A stretch of DNA of 64,000 nucleotides, taken from contig CAWJWP010000017.1 of NCBI GenBank assembly GCA_963846495.1, forward strand, positions 443,428-507,427. Direction: 5' to 3'. This DNA is from DASYQD01 sp963846495. Lineage in GTDB: Bacteria > Acidobacteriota > Thermoanaerobaculia > Multivoradales > JAIOJS01. Of the stretch, positions 18,796 through 30,500 are shown piece after piece. Below the pieces are notes generated by a model. The model was not told the origin of the DNA. It saw only the letters and a program-made list of their open reading frames with translations, and searched no databases. Within the stretch, counting starts at the first letter, position 1; each line of letters begins with the position of its first letter. The translations under genes were made by a program, and so were the position numbers.

Positions 18796-21700
18796 CTACT
18801 GCCCCGAATGATGTTTACCGTTGATTACGCCCTTGATCGCTTTCAGCAGGTCGCCTGGCTCGACCGGTTTCGCAAGATGTGCCTGGAACCCGGCGGAAAG
18901 CGACTGCTTGCGATCGTTTTCCGCCGCAAACGCGGTCAAAGCAATCGCCGGAACTTTCTTTGTGTCGGAAGCCATCGCGCGCACCTTGCGAATCAAGTCG
19001 TAACCGCTCTCGAGCGGCAGACCGATATCACTGACTAAAACATCAGGAGCGGCCAGCGACAAACTTTCAAATGCCCCCTTCGCCGTATCGACGGCCTCGA
19101 CCTCTGCGCCTGAGCTTTGCAACACCATCGCGATTAGCTCCCGCGCATCAGGTTCGTCTTCAACCAACAGAATGCGCAAGCCTTTCAGCTCGTGACCGTG
19201 GTCGCCGTTCGTCTTTTGTGATGCCGCGCTCGCCGCGCGCCGTTTTTCGATCGCGGCCAACGGCAAGTGAATCGTGAAGGTGGATCCGCGGTTCTCGCCG
19301 TCGCTCGCCGCGGTCACCGTGCCGCCATGCAACTCAATAAGGTGACGCACGATCGCGAGGCCCAATCCCATTCCGCGATGAGATCGCGTCGCGGTTGATT
19401 CTGCCTGGCGAAAGCGTTCGAACACATGCGGTAGAAAGTCGGCCGAAATGCCAATGCCCGTGTCGCTTATGACAAGTTCGGCAAATCCATTTTGACGCCG
19501 GAAGTCTATGGATACCTTGCCGCCTTTCGGAGTGAACTTCACGGCGTTCGACAGAAGGTTCCAAATAATCTGTTGCAAGCGCGAGGCGTCGCCCGCCACG
19601 GGTCCGACGCTGGCGTCGTAGTTGACGTCGATCGTGATCTCTTTAGCGTCGGCGGCCGGCCGCACAACTTCAATGGAGGCGTCCACGATGGGCATCAATT
19701 CCGTCGGCACAACTTCCAGATTCAGTTTGCCGCCGACGATGCGCGAGATATCGACGAGATCCTCGATTAACTGTGCCTGCGCCTTTGCGTTTCGTTCGAT
19801 CGTCTCGATGGCATGTTCAGTCGTCGTCTTATCGAGTTTGTGACCGCGCAGAATCGTGAGCCAGCCCAGCATCGCCGTCAGCGGCGTGCGCAACTCATGC
19901 GAGAGCGTCGCAAGAAATTCATCTTTTGTGCGGCTCGCAACTTCCGCATCCTGACGGGCGGCGCGTTCAGCTGCGAGCAGCCGCGCGATCTCTTCCTGAG
20001 TGCGCTTCTGATCGGTGATGTCGCGTGCGATTTTCGAGGCACCGAGTATCTTGCCGGTGGCATCATGGATCGGAGACACCGTCAGCGACACGGGCAAACG
20101 CCGGCCGTCCTTGGCAACGCGAATTGTTTCGTAGTGATCGATGCGTTCCCCGCGTCTGATACGCGCGAGAATCTTAGGCTCCTCGTCGGGCCACTCTTCC
20201 GGAATCAGGATGGAAACCGGTTTGCCGATGACTTCTTCGGCCTTGTACCCGTAGAGCCGTTCCGCCGCCGGGTTCCAACTGGTGATGATTCCGTTCAGGT
20301 CTTTCGAGATAACCGCGTCATCAGTCGTTTCAACAATGGCCGCGAGGTGACGCAAGGCCTTCTCAGCTTGGAGTTGTTCGGTTATGTCGCGGGTGAAGCA
20401 GCGCGTGTGGACGAATTCGCCATTCTCAAAATAGGCGCTCGAATTGATCAGGACATCACGGATCGTTCCATCCTTGGAGCGCACTTGCGCGCGATACTCT
20501 TCAAGCGTTTCGCCCTTGCACAAGCGCGCGAGCACACCCTGAATCAGATCTTGATCGACGTGAAACTCAGCGATATTTCGGCCAACGAATTCATCTGCCG
20601 AATAACCCAGCATGCGTAACTCTGCTTTGTTTGCCCGCAGGATTGTGCCGTCAGGGCCAACCCAGTGGATGGCTTCGGTGGCGTTCTCAAAGAATTCCGT
20701 AAGCTCTCGCTCGCTGCGCTTTAAAGTCTCTTCCGTTTTCTTTCGATCGGTTATGTCAACGAGCATGTTGATGGCGCCAACCAGATTTCCCTGGCCATCG
20801 CGTAAAGGAGTCGGGTAAGGAATGAAGTTCACGCGTGTTCCGTCCGGGCGCTCCGCGACGGCTTCGTGACCGCGAATTGGGTCGCCGCTTTCCAGAGCGA
20901 CCGCCATCGGACATTCCGCGTGCGGCATCGGCGTACCGTCGGGGTGATAAAGCTTCCACGTCACGCACCACGAATCGCTGCCGACCTCAGGTTGGCGGCC
21001 AGAGAAATCGACGGCGGCTTGATTAAACATGGTGACTCGGCCGTGCCGCATCGGTCGTGTAAACGGCAGCAGGTAAAGCTTCAATCACTGAGCGGTACCT
21101 TCGCTCGCTGTCGCGTAAAGCTAGCTCCGCACGCTTAATGCCGGTGATATTAACCGAGCCCCCAGCATCCGCACGGGCTCGCCGTTTTCGCGTAGCACGG
21201 TGGCATTGGTGTAAATCCAAACGACCTCGCCGTCGGGCCGCACGATACGCATTTCGAGTTGATACGGCGCATCGTGGCGCAAAGTGTCTTCGATAGCTTT
21301 TGAAACTCGCTCTCGATCATCCGGATGGATGAGCGCAGCGAATGCTTCAACGGTGCCGGCAAAATCTTCCTTGCCTACTCCATGAATCTCGTAAAGCGAG
21401 TCAGTCCACGAAACACGATTGGTGACGATGTCCCAATCCCAAATGCCGACGTTTCCCGTAGTAGTTGCAAGGCGCAGCCGGCTCTCGTTCTCACGCAAGG
21501 CCTCAGCGGCGCGCTTGCGTTCGATGAACTGGCCGATCTGACTGCCGATGCCGGCAAACATGGCGAGCAGTTGTTCGTCAGGCTGCCGGATTTCCGGACT
21601 GAAAAACTCCATCACTCCGAGAAACTTCTCGTTGAACGTGATGGGGAAGGCGAACGCTCCATGTAGGCCCTCTTCGATCGCGATCGACATGCGCGGAAAA

Positions 21701-22971
21701 TTGTCGTCGTGAGCGACGTCGCGAATCCATGTGGGTTCTCGATTGGCCCAGACGCGGCCCGGTAAACCTACGCCCGATTCAAATGTGCGGGCGCGACAGA
21801 TCGCCTCGAATTGCGGTTTCGGCGTCTTCTGCCAGGTGGCGACGCTGCGCAGCTCCTGCCCATTGCTTACGGGCATCCAAACACAACCAAATCCCCAGCC
21901 CAACGATTCCCCAACCGTCGGCATGATCCGTTCGAGCGCAATGCCTACCTTCGGCGATTCGGCAAGGATCTGTGTAACCGCGAGATTTGCTTCCAGCCTT
22001 CTTTGGTCTTCACCGCGCTTTGCTTCTGCCAGTCGCCGCTCTTCAACCACGGTGACGAGAAAGAGGAAGGTCACGGCGTTAAAAGCAATGAAAAGCTGCA
22101 ACATCATCAGCGATTGGTTCGGATCGCTGGTGACGAATGGGCCTAAGCCGTGCGATGTTCCCCAAATGGCGAACGCCGAGATAACTGCCACCGCGACCGT
22201 TACGCCTCTTCGGCCTAATCTGAACGCCGCCCAAAGCAGAAACGGAATCATCAAGAGGCTTAGCGGATAGTAATGCACCGGCGTCGGCGCTTTCTCGCCG
22301 AACGTCACGATGGCGCTGACGGATAGAAGCAGAATGAGAAGCGTCGCTTCGAGATATCTGTTCTTCGGCAGCCAATGACCCGTACCCAAACTCCAGGTGA
22401 GAATGAGAGGCGCAACCGTCACGGCGCCGGTAAGATCTCCGAGCCACCACGTCATCCAGAGCGAACCGAAATTCGCCAAGGTTGACGCACCGCCCGAATA
22501 AAGGCTCAGGTTTCCGAGCGTTGCGCCGATCGCTGTGCAGGCCGCAGCCACGACCACGAACTTGAAAACGTCGCGCGCGCGATCCATGGCGGGGCGAAAT
22601 CCGATCGCCATAAGTACCCGCGCCGCAACGACTGTTTCGAGCGTGTTTCCGATGGCAATCCCGAAAGCGGTCGCCATCGGTACCGGAGTTAAAAAATTGG
22701 TCAGCAGCGCGCCGAGGAAGATTCCCGGCCATACGCGGTAGCCGAGTATCAGGATTGCCGCTAGTGCGATCCCTGTCGGCGGCCAAACCGGGGAAACGTT
22801 GGTGTGAACTGAAGCCAACGACAGGCCGAACTTGCCCGCCGCGAAATAGACTGCTGCGAGCAAAACAATCGACAGCACGTACAACACTGGGTTGCTTTTG
22901 ATGTCAGGAGCAGCTCGACGGAAGAGAAAAGCCGGTTGGGACTCGCCGAAAGATTGTCGGGCTAGACTCAT
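18796..22971 (-). CDS. MASE1-GAF-PAS hybrid sensor histidine kinase with receiver, two frameshifts
   Basis: Pieces joined at ~21160 and ~21045 give one protein of ~1390 residues starting MSLARQSFGESQPAFLF. Order: MASE1 membrane sensor (~30-310; eight or more helices, LASVHTNVSPVWPPTGIALA), GAF (~375-530, GFGCVWMPVSNG), several PAS/PAC modules (TGNVGIWDWDIVTNRVSW; VIEALPAAVYTTDAAGRVTM; FFENATEAIHWVGPDG; IVETTDDAVISKDLNG), HisKA with FLATLSHELRTPLTAMLG, HATPase (NLLSNAVKFTP, ISDTGIGI), and a receiver with VLVSDIGLPLESGYDL. It detects an unknown cue at the membrane. No separate regulator gene is adjacent. Confidence 0.9.
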
Positions 22972-23107
22972 AGTAGTACCACCAAATTGTCTGGATCTTT
23001 GCGACGCGTTCTTGGGGGGAACAAGCCTTCGGGGCGGAGTAACTTTACCACAGAAATGCCGAGGAGATCGTGCGTTTTGGCCAGTCCCCGGAGCGAGGTT
23101 GTGGCCT

Positions 23108-23491
23108 CTAATCAATCAACTCGCTGAAAACCAGAATGTATCCGTTCGGATCCTTCACTTCGAACTCCCAATCGCCGTAGGGCTGCTTTCGCAGCGGCAG
23201 CACTATTTCGACTTTGTCTTTGATCGACTCGTAGAATTCTTTCACCCCTTCCATTCTGATGTATGCGTCCCATACGCCACCTCGGCGCCGGCTGTAAAGG
23301 TCGGGCTTCGCGTAATCCGGCACGTGCTGAAACATTATTTCAACGATGTCGCGGCTGACGATCGCAAAGGCGTATGGCGGTGTCTCGGGAAAGGGATAGG
23401 TCGTAAAGCCGAGCTGCTCCTGATACCAGCGAATCGTTTCGCCGACATCGGCGACCGCGAAAGTCGGAGCAGCACTGGAGAGTTTTGGCAT
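23108..23491 (-). CDS. VOC-family protein
   Basis: This encodes 127 residues in a single glyoxalase-fold module: LSSAAPTFAVADVGETIRWY, then RDIVEIMFQHVP, and a C-terminal FEVKDPNGYILVFSELID. The last is the metal/substrate strand typical of bleomycin-resistance-like VOC proteins. It lies upstream of the histidine kinase on the same strand, 136 bp away. Function is not predictable beyond the fold. Confidence 0.88.
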   Translation of the reverse strand: MPKLSSAAPTFAVADVGETIRWYQEQLGFTTYPFPETPPYAFAIVSRDIVEIMFQHVPDYAKPDLYSRRRGGVWDAYIRMEGVKEFYESIKDKVEIVLPLRKQPYGDWEFEVKDPNGYILVFSELID

Positions 23492-23545
23492 TAGTTAGAG
23501 ACGCGTATTAGCTGCATATACTTAGTACTGGTTCATTTTGCACCT

Positions 23546-23672
23546 TCTCATTCACATCGCCGCTTTAGCCCGATGTCGGCCGGCGGCCATGCAATGGAAA
23601 CCGTTTAAACGGTTTCCCCACGCCATCCCCGACCTGATCGCCGCGCTAAAGCGACGGCGAGAATGAGAGACG
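23546..23672. repeat. Nested palindromic intergenic repeat
   Basis: An outer pair, TCTCATTC..CGCCGCTTTAGC facing GCTAAAGCGACGGCGAGAATGAGA, encloses a perfect 22-bp palindrome centred on GTTTAAAC (23596-23617). It sits between divergent genes. Confidence 0.6.
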
Positions 23673-23778
23673 CTCTTAAACTGAACGAGCACTAAAGATT
23701 CATGGTGACGCGACGGATATTACATTACAATGCGCGGCGAAGAAGTAAAAGGCAGGCGTTCGAACCGTTTTTATCGTC

Positions 23779-24651
23779 ATGAAAAAAGACGAATTCATGG
23801 AGCTAGCCGATAACCCGAATTTCATCTCGGGCATTCATAACTACTGCGATCGTTGGTGCGAGCGTTGCCAGTTCACTTCGAGATGCGCCGTGTACGCGAT
23901 CGAACAGGCGGACCCAGACATTGACGATTCTCAAACGCGCGATATTACGAATGAAAAGTTTTGGCGAAAGATGCACGAGATATTCCAGCTTACCGCTGAC
24001 ATGATCTCTGATTGGGCCGCTAAGAACGGCGTTGATCTCGATTCATTGGATTGTGAAGAGGCCGTCGCGGAACACGATCGCGAGGTGGAAGAGGCTAAAC
24101 GAGACGAACTGTCGCAGGCCGCGCACGCTTACGCTGATTCGGTCGGGGACTGGTTCAAAAACGAATTTATTATAGAAACTTCAATTTACGACGACACCGC
24201 CGGCGCTTCAGAATCAGCAGCCGACGACATAACAGTTGCGGACGCCATAGACGTGATTCGCTGGTATCAATTTTTTATCGCAGTGAAAACCTTTCGGGCT
24301 ATCAGCGGCAGTAATCGCTTTGCCGGCCGGGAGGTCGAAGACGAAGCGCTGTCATTTGACTGTATCAGTAACGAAGCCGGAGATGACGAAGATGTTGACT
24401 ACGATGCCGTCCTCACGAGAAGCGCGAAAATGGATTCGCACGGCTCAGCGAAAGTAGCGCTGGTTGCCATTGCTCGTTCAACGGCGGCGTGGCGGTCGTT
24501 GCAAATCTCGCTCCCTGAAAAATCCGATACAATACAACCGCTCTTAGTTGAATTGGATCAGTTGCGGCGATCGCTGGAGGCGCGATTCCCGCGAGTGCGC
24601 GAATTTATTCGGCCGGGTTTCGACGAGCTCATCACCGAATTTGTCAGTTAA
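23779..24651 (+). CDS. Hypothetical protein with N-terminal Cys cluster
   Basis: This encodes 290 residues. Near the N-terminus, FISGIHNYCDRWCERCQFTS continues into RCAVY, giving C-x3-C-x2-C-x5-C around residues 28-41, a plausible zinc or Fe-S site. The remainder is acidic and helical (DWAAKNGVDLDSLDCEEAVA; IDVIRWYQFFIAVKTFRAIS) and ends in a long helix, LLVELDQLRRSLEARFPRVR. I do not recognise a named family. It lies only seven bases before the exonuclease gene, so the two are almost surely co-transcribed. Confidence 0.75.
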   Translation: MKKDEFMELADNPNFISGIHNYCDRWCERCQFTSRCAVYAIEQADPDIDDSQTRDITNEKFWRKMHEIFQLTADMISDWAAKNGVDLDSLDCEEAVAEHDREVEEAKRDELSQAAHAYADSVGDWFKNEFIIETSIYDDTAGASESAADDITVADAIDVIRWYQFFIAVKTFRAISGSNRFAGREVEDEALSFDCISNEAGDDEDVDYDAVLTRSAKMDSHGSAKVALVAIARSTAAWRSLQISLPEKSDTIQPLLVELDQLRRSLEARFPRVREFIRPGFDELITEFVS

Positions 24652-24658
24652 TTGAAAG

Positions 24659-25693
24659 ATGAAAGGCAATATCCCCATCCCCGAACTCCCATTCGCCGAA
24701 GAAGTGTGGTTGATGGTTGCGGTGACCTCTGTGCGCGAGCGTCGCACGCAACAAGGGAAACCGTTTCGCGACGCCAACGCGCGCAATGCGACCGGCAATC
24801 TGCTGTTGAAAATCTGGGGCGAAGTGCTGGAAGGCCGCGAGGATCTGCGTCCTGGTTTGTGGGGCGTCACCGGCAAACTCGAATCATTTCAGGATCGAAC
24901 GCAGTTCGTCGTTTCTGAATACAAGCCGATCACAATTGAACAATATCGCGAGTACGTCGGCTGCGATCCGTTGATGCCGCGCGCCTTCACTCTGGACATC
25001 GAGACGCTGGCGCTGCCGGGCTTTCGCGACCGGGTTGGCCCAAAGCTCGAGCGCGATTACCGGCTGGGCTACATGCGCCTGGAACAACAGCAGCGCTATT
25101 TGGAAGATATCGCGGCCGAAGAAGAGCGTGTCTATCAACTCGGTTCGCTGAACGCGACTTCGGGGCGAATCCTCTCTATCGCCGTTCACGTCGGGCCGGT
25201 ACCGGGGATTGAGATCGCCGGGCTAACGTCGAATCAAAGCGAGCACGTGTTCGGCATTGATGCGGATGGCAACCTGCAGGAAGAAGCGGAAGCGTTGAAA
25301 GGCTTTCTGCTGCTGATGTCCGACTTTGATCCTGACTGCGATCTCGTTGTGGGTCACAACATCATTAGTTTCGATCTGCCGTTCATCTTTCAGCGATGTC
25401 TCGCGAACAATATCCCGGTCAAGCCGTTCATCGACTTAGGCGAGTTCCACGTGCGCGGCGCTTACGACACGATGCGCGCCTGGTGGCTCGGTGATCGACG
25501 CAGTCGCGTCGGCCTGGACGATCTTGCCTGGACGTTAGGATTTGAATCGAGCAAGACTGGCGAAGTCGAAGGAAGTAGAGTGTTCGAGCTTTACCAGGCC
25601 GGCAAACTCGCCGAGATTCGCGAATACAATTTGAACGACGTGCGCGTGACGCGAAAAGTTTACGAACGCATGGTCGCGTGTTTCGGCGGATAG
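24659..25693 (+). CDS. OB-fold plus DEDD 3'-5' exonuclease-like protein
   Basis: This encodes 344 residues. The N-terminal ~95 residues (VAVTSVRERRTQQGKPFRDA, NLLLKIWGEV, GVTGKLESFQDRTQFVV) read like an OB-fold nucleic-acid-binding domain. The C-terminal part is an RNase H-like exonuclease: Exo I FTLDIETLALPG, Exo II VVGHNIISFDLPFIFQRC, and Exo III YNLNDVRVTRKVYE (YxxxD form). All acidic metal ligands appear present. The OB + DEDD arrangement suggests processing of single-stranded DNA or RNA. It follows the Cys-cluster gene and precedes rmuC. Confidence 0.8.
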   Translation: MKGNIPIPELPFAEEVWLMVAVTSVRERRTQQGKPFRDANARNATGNLLLKIWGEVLEGREDLRPGLWGVTGKLESFQDRTQFVVSEYKPITIEQYREYVGCDPLMPRAFTLDIETLALPGFRDRVGPKLERDYRLGYMRLEQQQRYLEDIAAEEERVYQLGSLNATSGRILSIAVHVGPVPGIEIAGLTSNQSEHVFGIDADGNLQEEAEALKGFLLLMSDFDPDCDLVVGHNIISFDLPFIFQRCLANNIPVKPFIDLGEFHVRGAYDTMRAWWLGDRRSRVGLDDLAWTLGFESSKTGEVEGSRVFELYQAGKLAEIREYNLNDVRVTRKVYERMVACFGG

Positions 25694-25831
25694 TACGTGG
25701 CAGAAACCCGACCGTCTGTGGGTTCAGCTGACGCCTAACTTGGAATCACCAGGACTGTCAGGTTCTGCATCACAAGCCCGCGGCCGCGACGCTGTTTCAC
25801 GTTTGCAACACTTCTGCTAAACTGACCTTCC

Positions 25832-27310
25832 ATGACCGATGTAATCCCCGTTCTCATACTTCTCGCCGGTGCGGCACTTGGTGCAGTCATTGCCTGGCTG
25901 ATCTTCCGCGCAAAAGCGAACAGCGCCTTCGAAGACGGAAAGAATGAAAGCGCGACCCAACTCGCGACGTTTCATGAGCGTCTGGTTTCAAAAGACAACG
26001 AGTTACTGAAACTTCAGCAGGCGTTCGAAGGCGAAGTGAGCGAAAGCGGCGGACTGCGCGAACACAACTCTCGTTTGCAGGCTGAACTGGAAGGCGAGCG
26101 CCGCGCCGCGCAGGAGCGAACCGAATCGTTCAAGCGCGTCACGGAAGAACTTGCCGAAAAATTCAAGGCGCTTTCGCGAGACGCTTTGAAAGACAACAAC
26201 CAGGAATTCCTCAACCTCGCGCGCGCCACGCTGGAAAAGTTTCAGGCGACGGCGAAAGGCGATTTGGATCAGCGGCAACAGGCGATCGATCAACTGGTCA
26301 AGCCGCTGAAAGAGTCGCTCGAAAAAGTTGACGGGAAGATTGGCGAGATCGAAAAAGCCCGGGCCGGCGCTTACGCCGAGTTGCGCGAACAAGTGCGCGG
26401 CTTGGCCACGTCACAGTTGCAGCTTCAGGCGGAAACCGGAAATTTAGTGAAGGCCTTGCGCACTCCCCACATACGTGGCCGCTGGGGCGAGATTCAACTG
26501 CGGCGCGTCGTCGAACTTGCCGGCATGGTCCAGTACTGCGACTTCAACGAACAGGCAAACGTCGCGACGGAAGACGGGCGTATTCGACCGGATGTCATTG
26601 TGCGTCTGCCGGGAAACAGGTGCATCGTGGTGGACGCAAAGGTTCCGTTCGAAGCGTTCTATGAATCTATCTCAGCCACCGACGATGCGATTCGGATTGA
26701 AAGACTAAAGGAGCATGCGCGCCTCGTGCGGACGCACATCGGTCACCTCAGCCGGAAATCATACTGGGAAAGCGTTCAGCCAACGCCGGAGTTTGTCTTG
26801 CTCTTCCTGCCCGGCGAAAACTTTTACAGCGCCGCACTCGAACAGGATCCGAAACTGATCGAAGATGGCATCAATCAGCGGGTGATCATCGCCACGCCAA
26901 CGACACTGATCGCGCTTTTGAAAGCAATCTCATACGGTTGGCAACAGGAGCAGCGGGCCGCCAATGCGGACGAAGTCGGGAAGCTCGGCAAGGAGCTTTA
27001 CGACCGGCTGCGCACCTTCGTCAACTACTTCGCAGACATCGGCCGCAATCTCGATCGCGCGCTTGAGTCGTACAACAAAGGCGTGGGCTCGCTCGAAGCG
27101 CGCGTGATGGTGACTGCGCGCAAGTTCAAAGAACGCGGCGCCATTGCCGGTGAAGAAGTTGAGATTATCGAGTCAGTCGATAAATCAACGCGCGTCCTGA
27201 CGCTGGACGAGGGCGGACTATTTCCTGAATTGGTTGCGCCCGAAGAGGAAATCCCAGACGAACCCACGCCGTCTCTGCCCTTTTCAAAGAGCGCAACCGG
27301 GACAGGATAG
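25832..27310 (+). CDS. rmuC: DNA recombination protein RmuC
   Basis: This encodes 492 residues. An N-terminal membrane helix (VIPVLILLAGAALGAVIAWLIF) is followed by a long coiled coil (~35-200). The RmuC nuclease-like domain then shows GRWGEIQLRRVVELAGMVQY, GNRCIVVDAKVPFEAFYESI (PD-(D/E)XK-like core), FVLLFLPGENFYSAALEQDP and IIATPTTLIALLKAISYGWQ. RmuC limits rearrangements at inverted repeats in E. coli, a suggestive role in a genome this rich in palindromes, though that link is inference. The gene is intact. Confidence 0.93.
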   Translation: MTDVIPVLILLAGAALGAVIAWLIFRAKANSAFEDGKNESATQLATFHERLVSKDNELLKLQQAFEGEVSESGGLREHNSRLQAELEGERRAAQERTESFKRVTEELAEKFKALSRDALKDNNQEFLNLARATLEKFQATAKGDLDQRQQAIDQLVKPLKESLEKVDGKIGEIEKARAGAYAELREQVRGLATSQLQLQAETGNLVKALRTPHIRGRWGEIQLRRVVELAGMVQYCDFNEQANVATEDGRIRPDVIVRLPGNRCIVVDAKVPFEAFYESISATDDAIRIERLKEHARLVRTHIGHLSRKSYWESVQPTPEFVLLFLPGENFYSAALEQDPKLIEDGINQRVIIATPTTLIALLKAISYGWQQEQRAANADEVGKLGKELYDRLRTFVNYFADIGRNLDRALESYNKGVGSLEARVMVTARKFKERGAIAGEEVEIIESVDKSTRVLTLDEGGLFPELVAPEEEIPDEPTPSLPFSKSATGTG

Positions 27311-27538
27311 TTAACGAGCCCGCTAGCGGGCGGCAGGTAGCCCGCTAGCCCGGGGTTTCGCCAAAATGTCCGAGCCCGTAGGGCGCAGATCGCAGTTACA
27401 AGTCTGTCGCCCGCTTCGCGGGCTCAATCTTTGGATGTCACCCGGGCTTACGCCCGGGGCTCTGCCGCCATCTTCGATGGCTCAGGATCTTCAGCGCCTG
27501 AAGCTCATTCAGAAATCTGTGAAACTGCGGATAACCTC
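27311..27538. repeat. REP-like hairpins before the AddB-like gene
   Basis: Stems include GAGCCCGCTAGCGGGC (~27318), AGCCCGCTAGCCCGGGG, CGCCCGCTTCGCGGGCTC (~27408) and CACCCGGGCTTACGCCCGGGG (~27440). No gene was found. Confidence 0.55.
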
Positions 27539-30500
27539 ATGTCGAAAGAAATTTGGTTAGGGCCGGTCCTCGGGACGAATCGCGAACGACTGCTCGCGCG
27601 TTGCGCCGAGTACGTCGCGAAAGGCGAAACTGATCGGCTGCTTTACATCGCGGCCTCACATCCGCTGCTGGACCTCGCTACACAGACAGTCTTGGATGGA
27701 AAGAACGCTCAAGGAGTTTGGGGCGAGTTTCCGTTTTATCTGTTTCGTGGATTCGTGCGGCGCGTGCTGTCCGGCGCTGTGGCACAGACTTCAGTCTGTG
27801 AATTAACCGATGAAACACAGACTGAAGTCTGTGCCACGGTCACACTGGCTCCACGCGTTCCGATCGATCGCGAAGAACTGCCGCTGCGCCACAGCCTGAT
27901 TTCCCAAATCATCAAGCAACTTGCGGACGCCGACCAACTGCCGGCGATCAAGCGTCTGGCGAATCGTGATGGGTGCGTCAACACAATCGCGACACTGATT
28001 GGGGAGCTGCAACGGGCGGGAAAAACGGCAGAGGAGTTCACGGCCATCGTCGAGTCACGAGCCGCCGAGTCTGAAGTCCAAAGTCCAACGTCCAAAGTCC
28101 AAAGTCTCGGAAGTCAGGCGGACTTCGACCGCGACGTCGCGCTGATTTACTCGAAATACGAGGAAGCGCTCAAACGTTTCGGGCTCACTGATGCGGACGC
28201 CGATCAACTTAGCGCATTACACATCCTGCGCGGAGATGTAGCGCAAGTTGATAATTTGCGTCCGAAGAAAGACGCGCAAGTTAACAACTTACGCTACACG
28301 CTTCCCTGGCTCGACAACATCGATCTGCTGGTGCTCGACGGCTTCTTTGATTTCACGCCGGTGCAGGGCGAGATGCTGCGGCTACTCATCCAGCGGATTC
28401 CCAACGTGATCGTCAATATCAACTATGACGATCGGAACCCACAAATCTTTCAGACGTTTCAATCGACGATTGAGCAACTGAAGTCGATTGCTGACTTCGA
28501 AGTTCTCTCGGCAGGCGACAACGTCGAAATCCGCAGTGGCCTGGCTCCCCTGCGCGAGCGGCTGTTCAATGCGGAGTACGATCGGGGCAGTAGCCCGACG
28601 AACCGGGGTCCCCGCACGGGCAGCCCGCGTGGGGTAGTCGCTCGGGAGGCGCCCGCACGCCGGATGCGTGCGTTCCGACTGCGCTCCAACTGTTCGAATG
28701 CAGCGATCGCGAAACTGAGCTTCGCTCGATAGCGAAAGAGATGAAGCGGCTGATCGGTGAAGAGAATTACAAGCTTGCCGACATGGCGCTGGTGGTGCGC
28801 GAACGTGCCGCGTATGCCGACTTAATCTTGCGCGTGTTCGCGGCAGAATCGGTGCCCTGCAATTTGGAAAGACGCGTGGCGGCCAATGACATTCCCTGTA
28901 TTCGCGCCACGGCAAAGCTTCTTCAGATCCTGAAAGATCCTGAGCGCGAGCACGTTACGAATCCAAAGGCGAGCGATCTCGCACATCTAATCAAGACTGA
29001 TTACTTCCGTCTTTCAGACGAGCAGTTGCAGGAATTGACGAAGGTTTTCGACGAGCGTTATGCGACGTTGCTCGACGCTTCCGATCAAGATGAGCGCAAT
29101 GCGAGCCGTCGTTTTGGGCTGGGCATCGGTCGCTGGGCGCCGGACGTGATCGAAAATGTAATCGCGTACGTCGGCAGCGAACAGCGGGTGCGCGCGTGGC
29201 TGGATCGCGCTGCAACGGTTGATTCGCGTTCTGCCGTCACGGGACGCTGCGCGTTCGTTCATCGGCGCGACCGACCCCAACGGAGAAGACGCTGCGGTCA
29301 CTCTCGAAGTCGAAGCGCCGGCTCCTGATGAACCGGCGCCAAAGGAAAAGACAAAGCGTCCCTCGCCGATCCATCCGGCGGCAATCGCCTGGACGATGCT
29401 GGTGATTGAACATCTGCGGGAGACGATTGCGCGAAACTCCAGAGCAGGGTACGACCGATGAGTTGCGACGCGCGTTGATGTCTTTACTGGACGCTTTCGA
29501 GTTTGCGGCCGAGGTTCAAGTACCGCTGACGAGACTGCACAGCCCGGCGGACGTGCCGCAGGTCATGTTAAATGTGCGCGGCATGGAAGCTTTGCGTCGC
29601 GCGCTCGCCGCGACGGTCCGCAGCTTCGATGTCGCCAACGCAGTGGTGGCGAGAAGCCCGACCGTCAGGGAGGGCGTTGAAATCTCAGATCTCAAATTTG
29701 AGATCTCAAAAGGCACCCTCCCCAGCAGTCGGGCTTCTACAACCCCGGTCGGTCGGGCTTCTGACACAGGTCTCTCTGTCAGCATTCATCGATGAACTTG
29801 AACGCTGTCTGAAATCCCAGACGCTTTCAATCTCCGCCGGCGATCGTGACGGCTTGCGCGTGCTCGAAGCGACTGATGTTCGCGGCCTGCGCTTTCGCGC
29901 CATGTTCATCGCCGGCATGAATGAAGGCAGCTTTCCTTTGCGCGCCTCGCGTGACTGGCTGTATCCGCATGAAGAACGCGAACGACTCAAGAAGCATGGG
30001 CTCGTGCTCGAAGACATTTCGACTGAGACGCTTTTGAAAGAAGAGCATTACTTCTATCAATGCGCCTGCCGCGCGACTGAGCGTCTGTACCTGACGCGGC
30101 CTTTGGCGGCCGATGACGGCATCGAGACCGTGCCGTCGTACTACATCGAAGAATTGCGCCGCGCGATTGCGCCGGCTGAATTAGAGCGCAAGCAGATTCG
30201 CAGTGACATCGACAGCCACGATGTGCAGATCGATTTCGAGCGGCGCAGAGTTAGCGGCGAAGCTCGTTCGGCAAAAAGCCGGACACGGGCAACGCACGCG
30301 AACTGACGCAGTCGGGGTTCTCACCGGTCGTGGCTACGGAACTGGTGTCTCGTGCTCGTCAAGAGATGTACCTGTCCGATTCGCTGCTGCGGCGCGTCGC
30401 GATCGAAATGCAGCGCAGCGGAGATGCGTTTGGGCCATACGATGGACAGATAACGAATAGCGACTTGCGCGCATTGCTCGGCAATCATTTCGGTCCTGAG

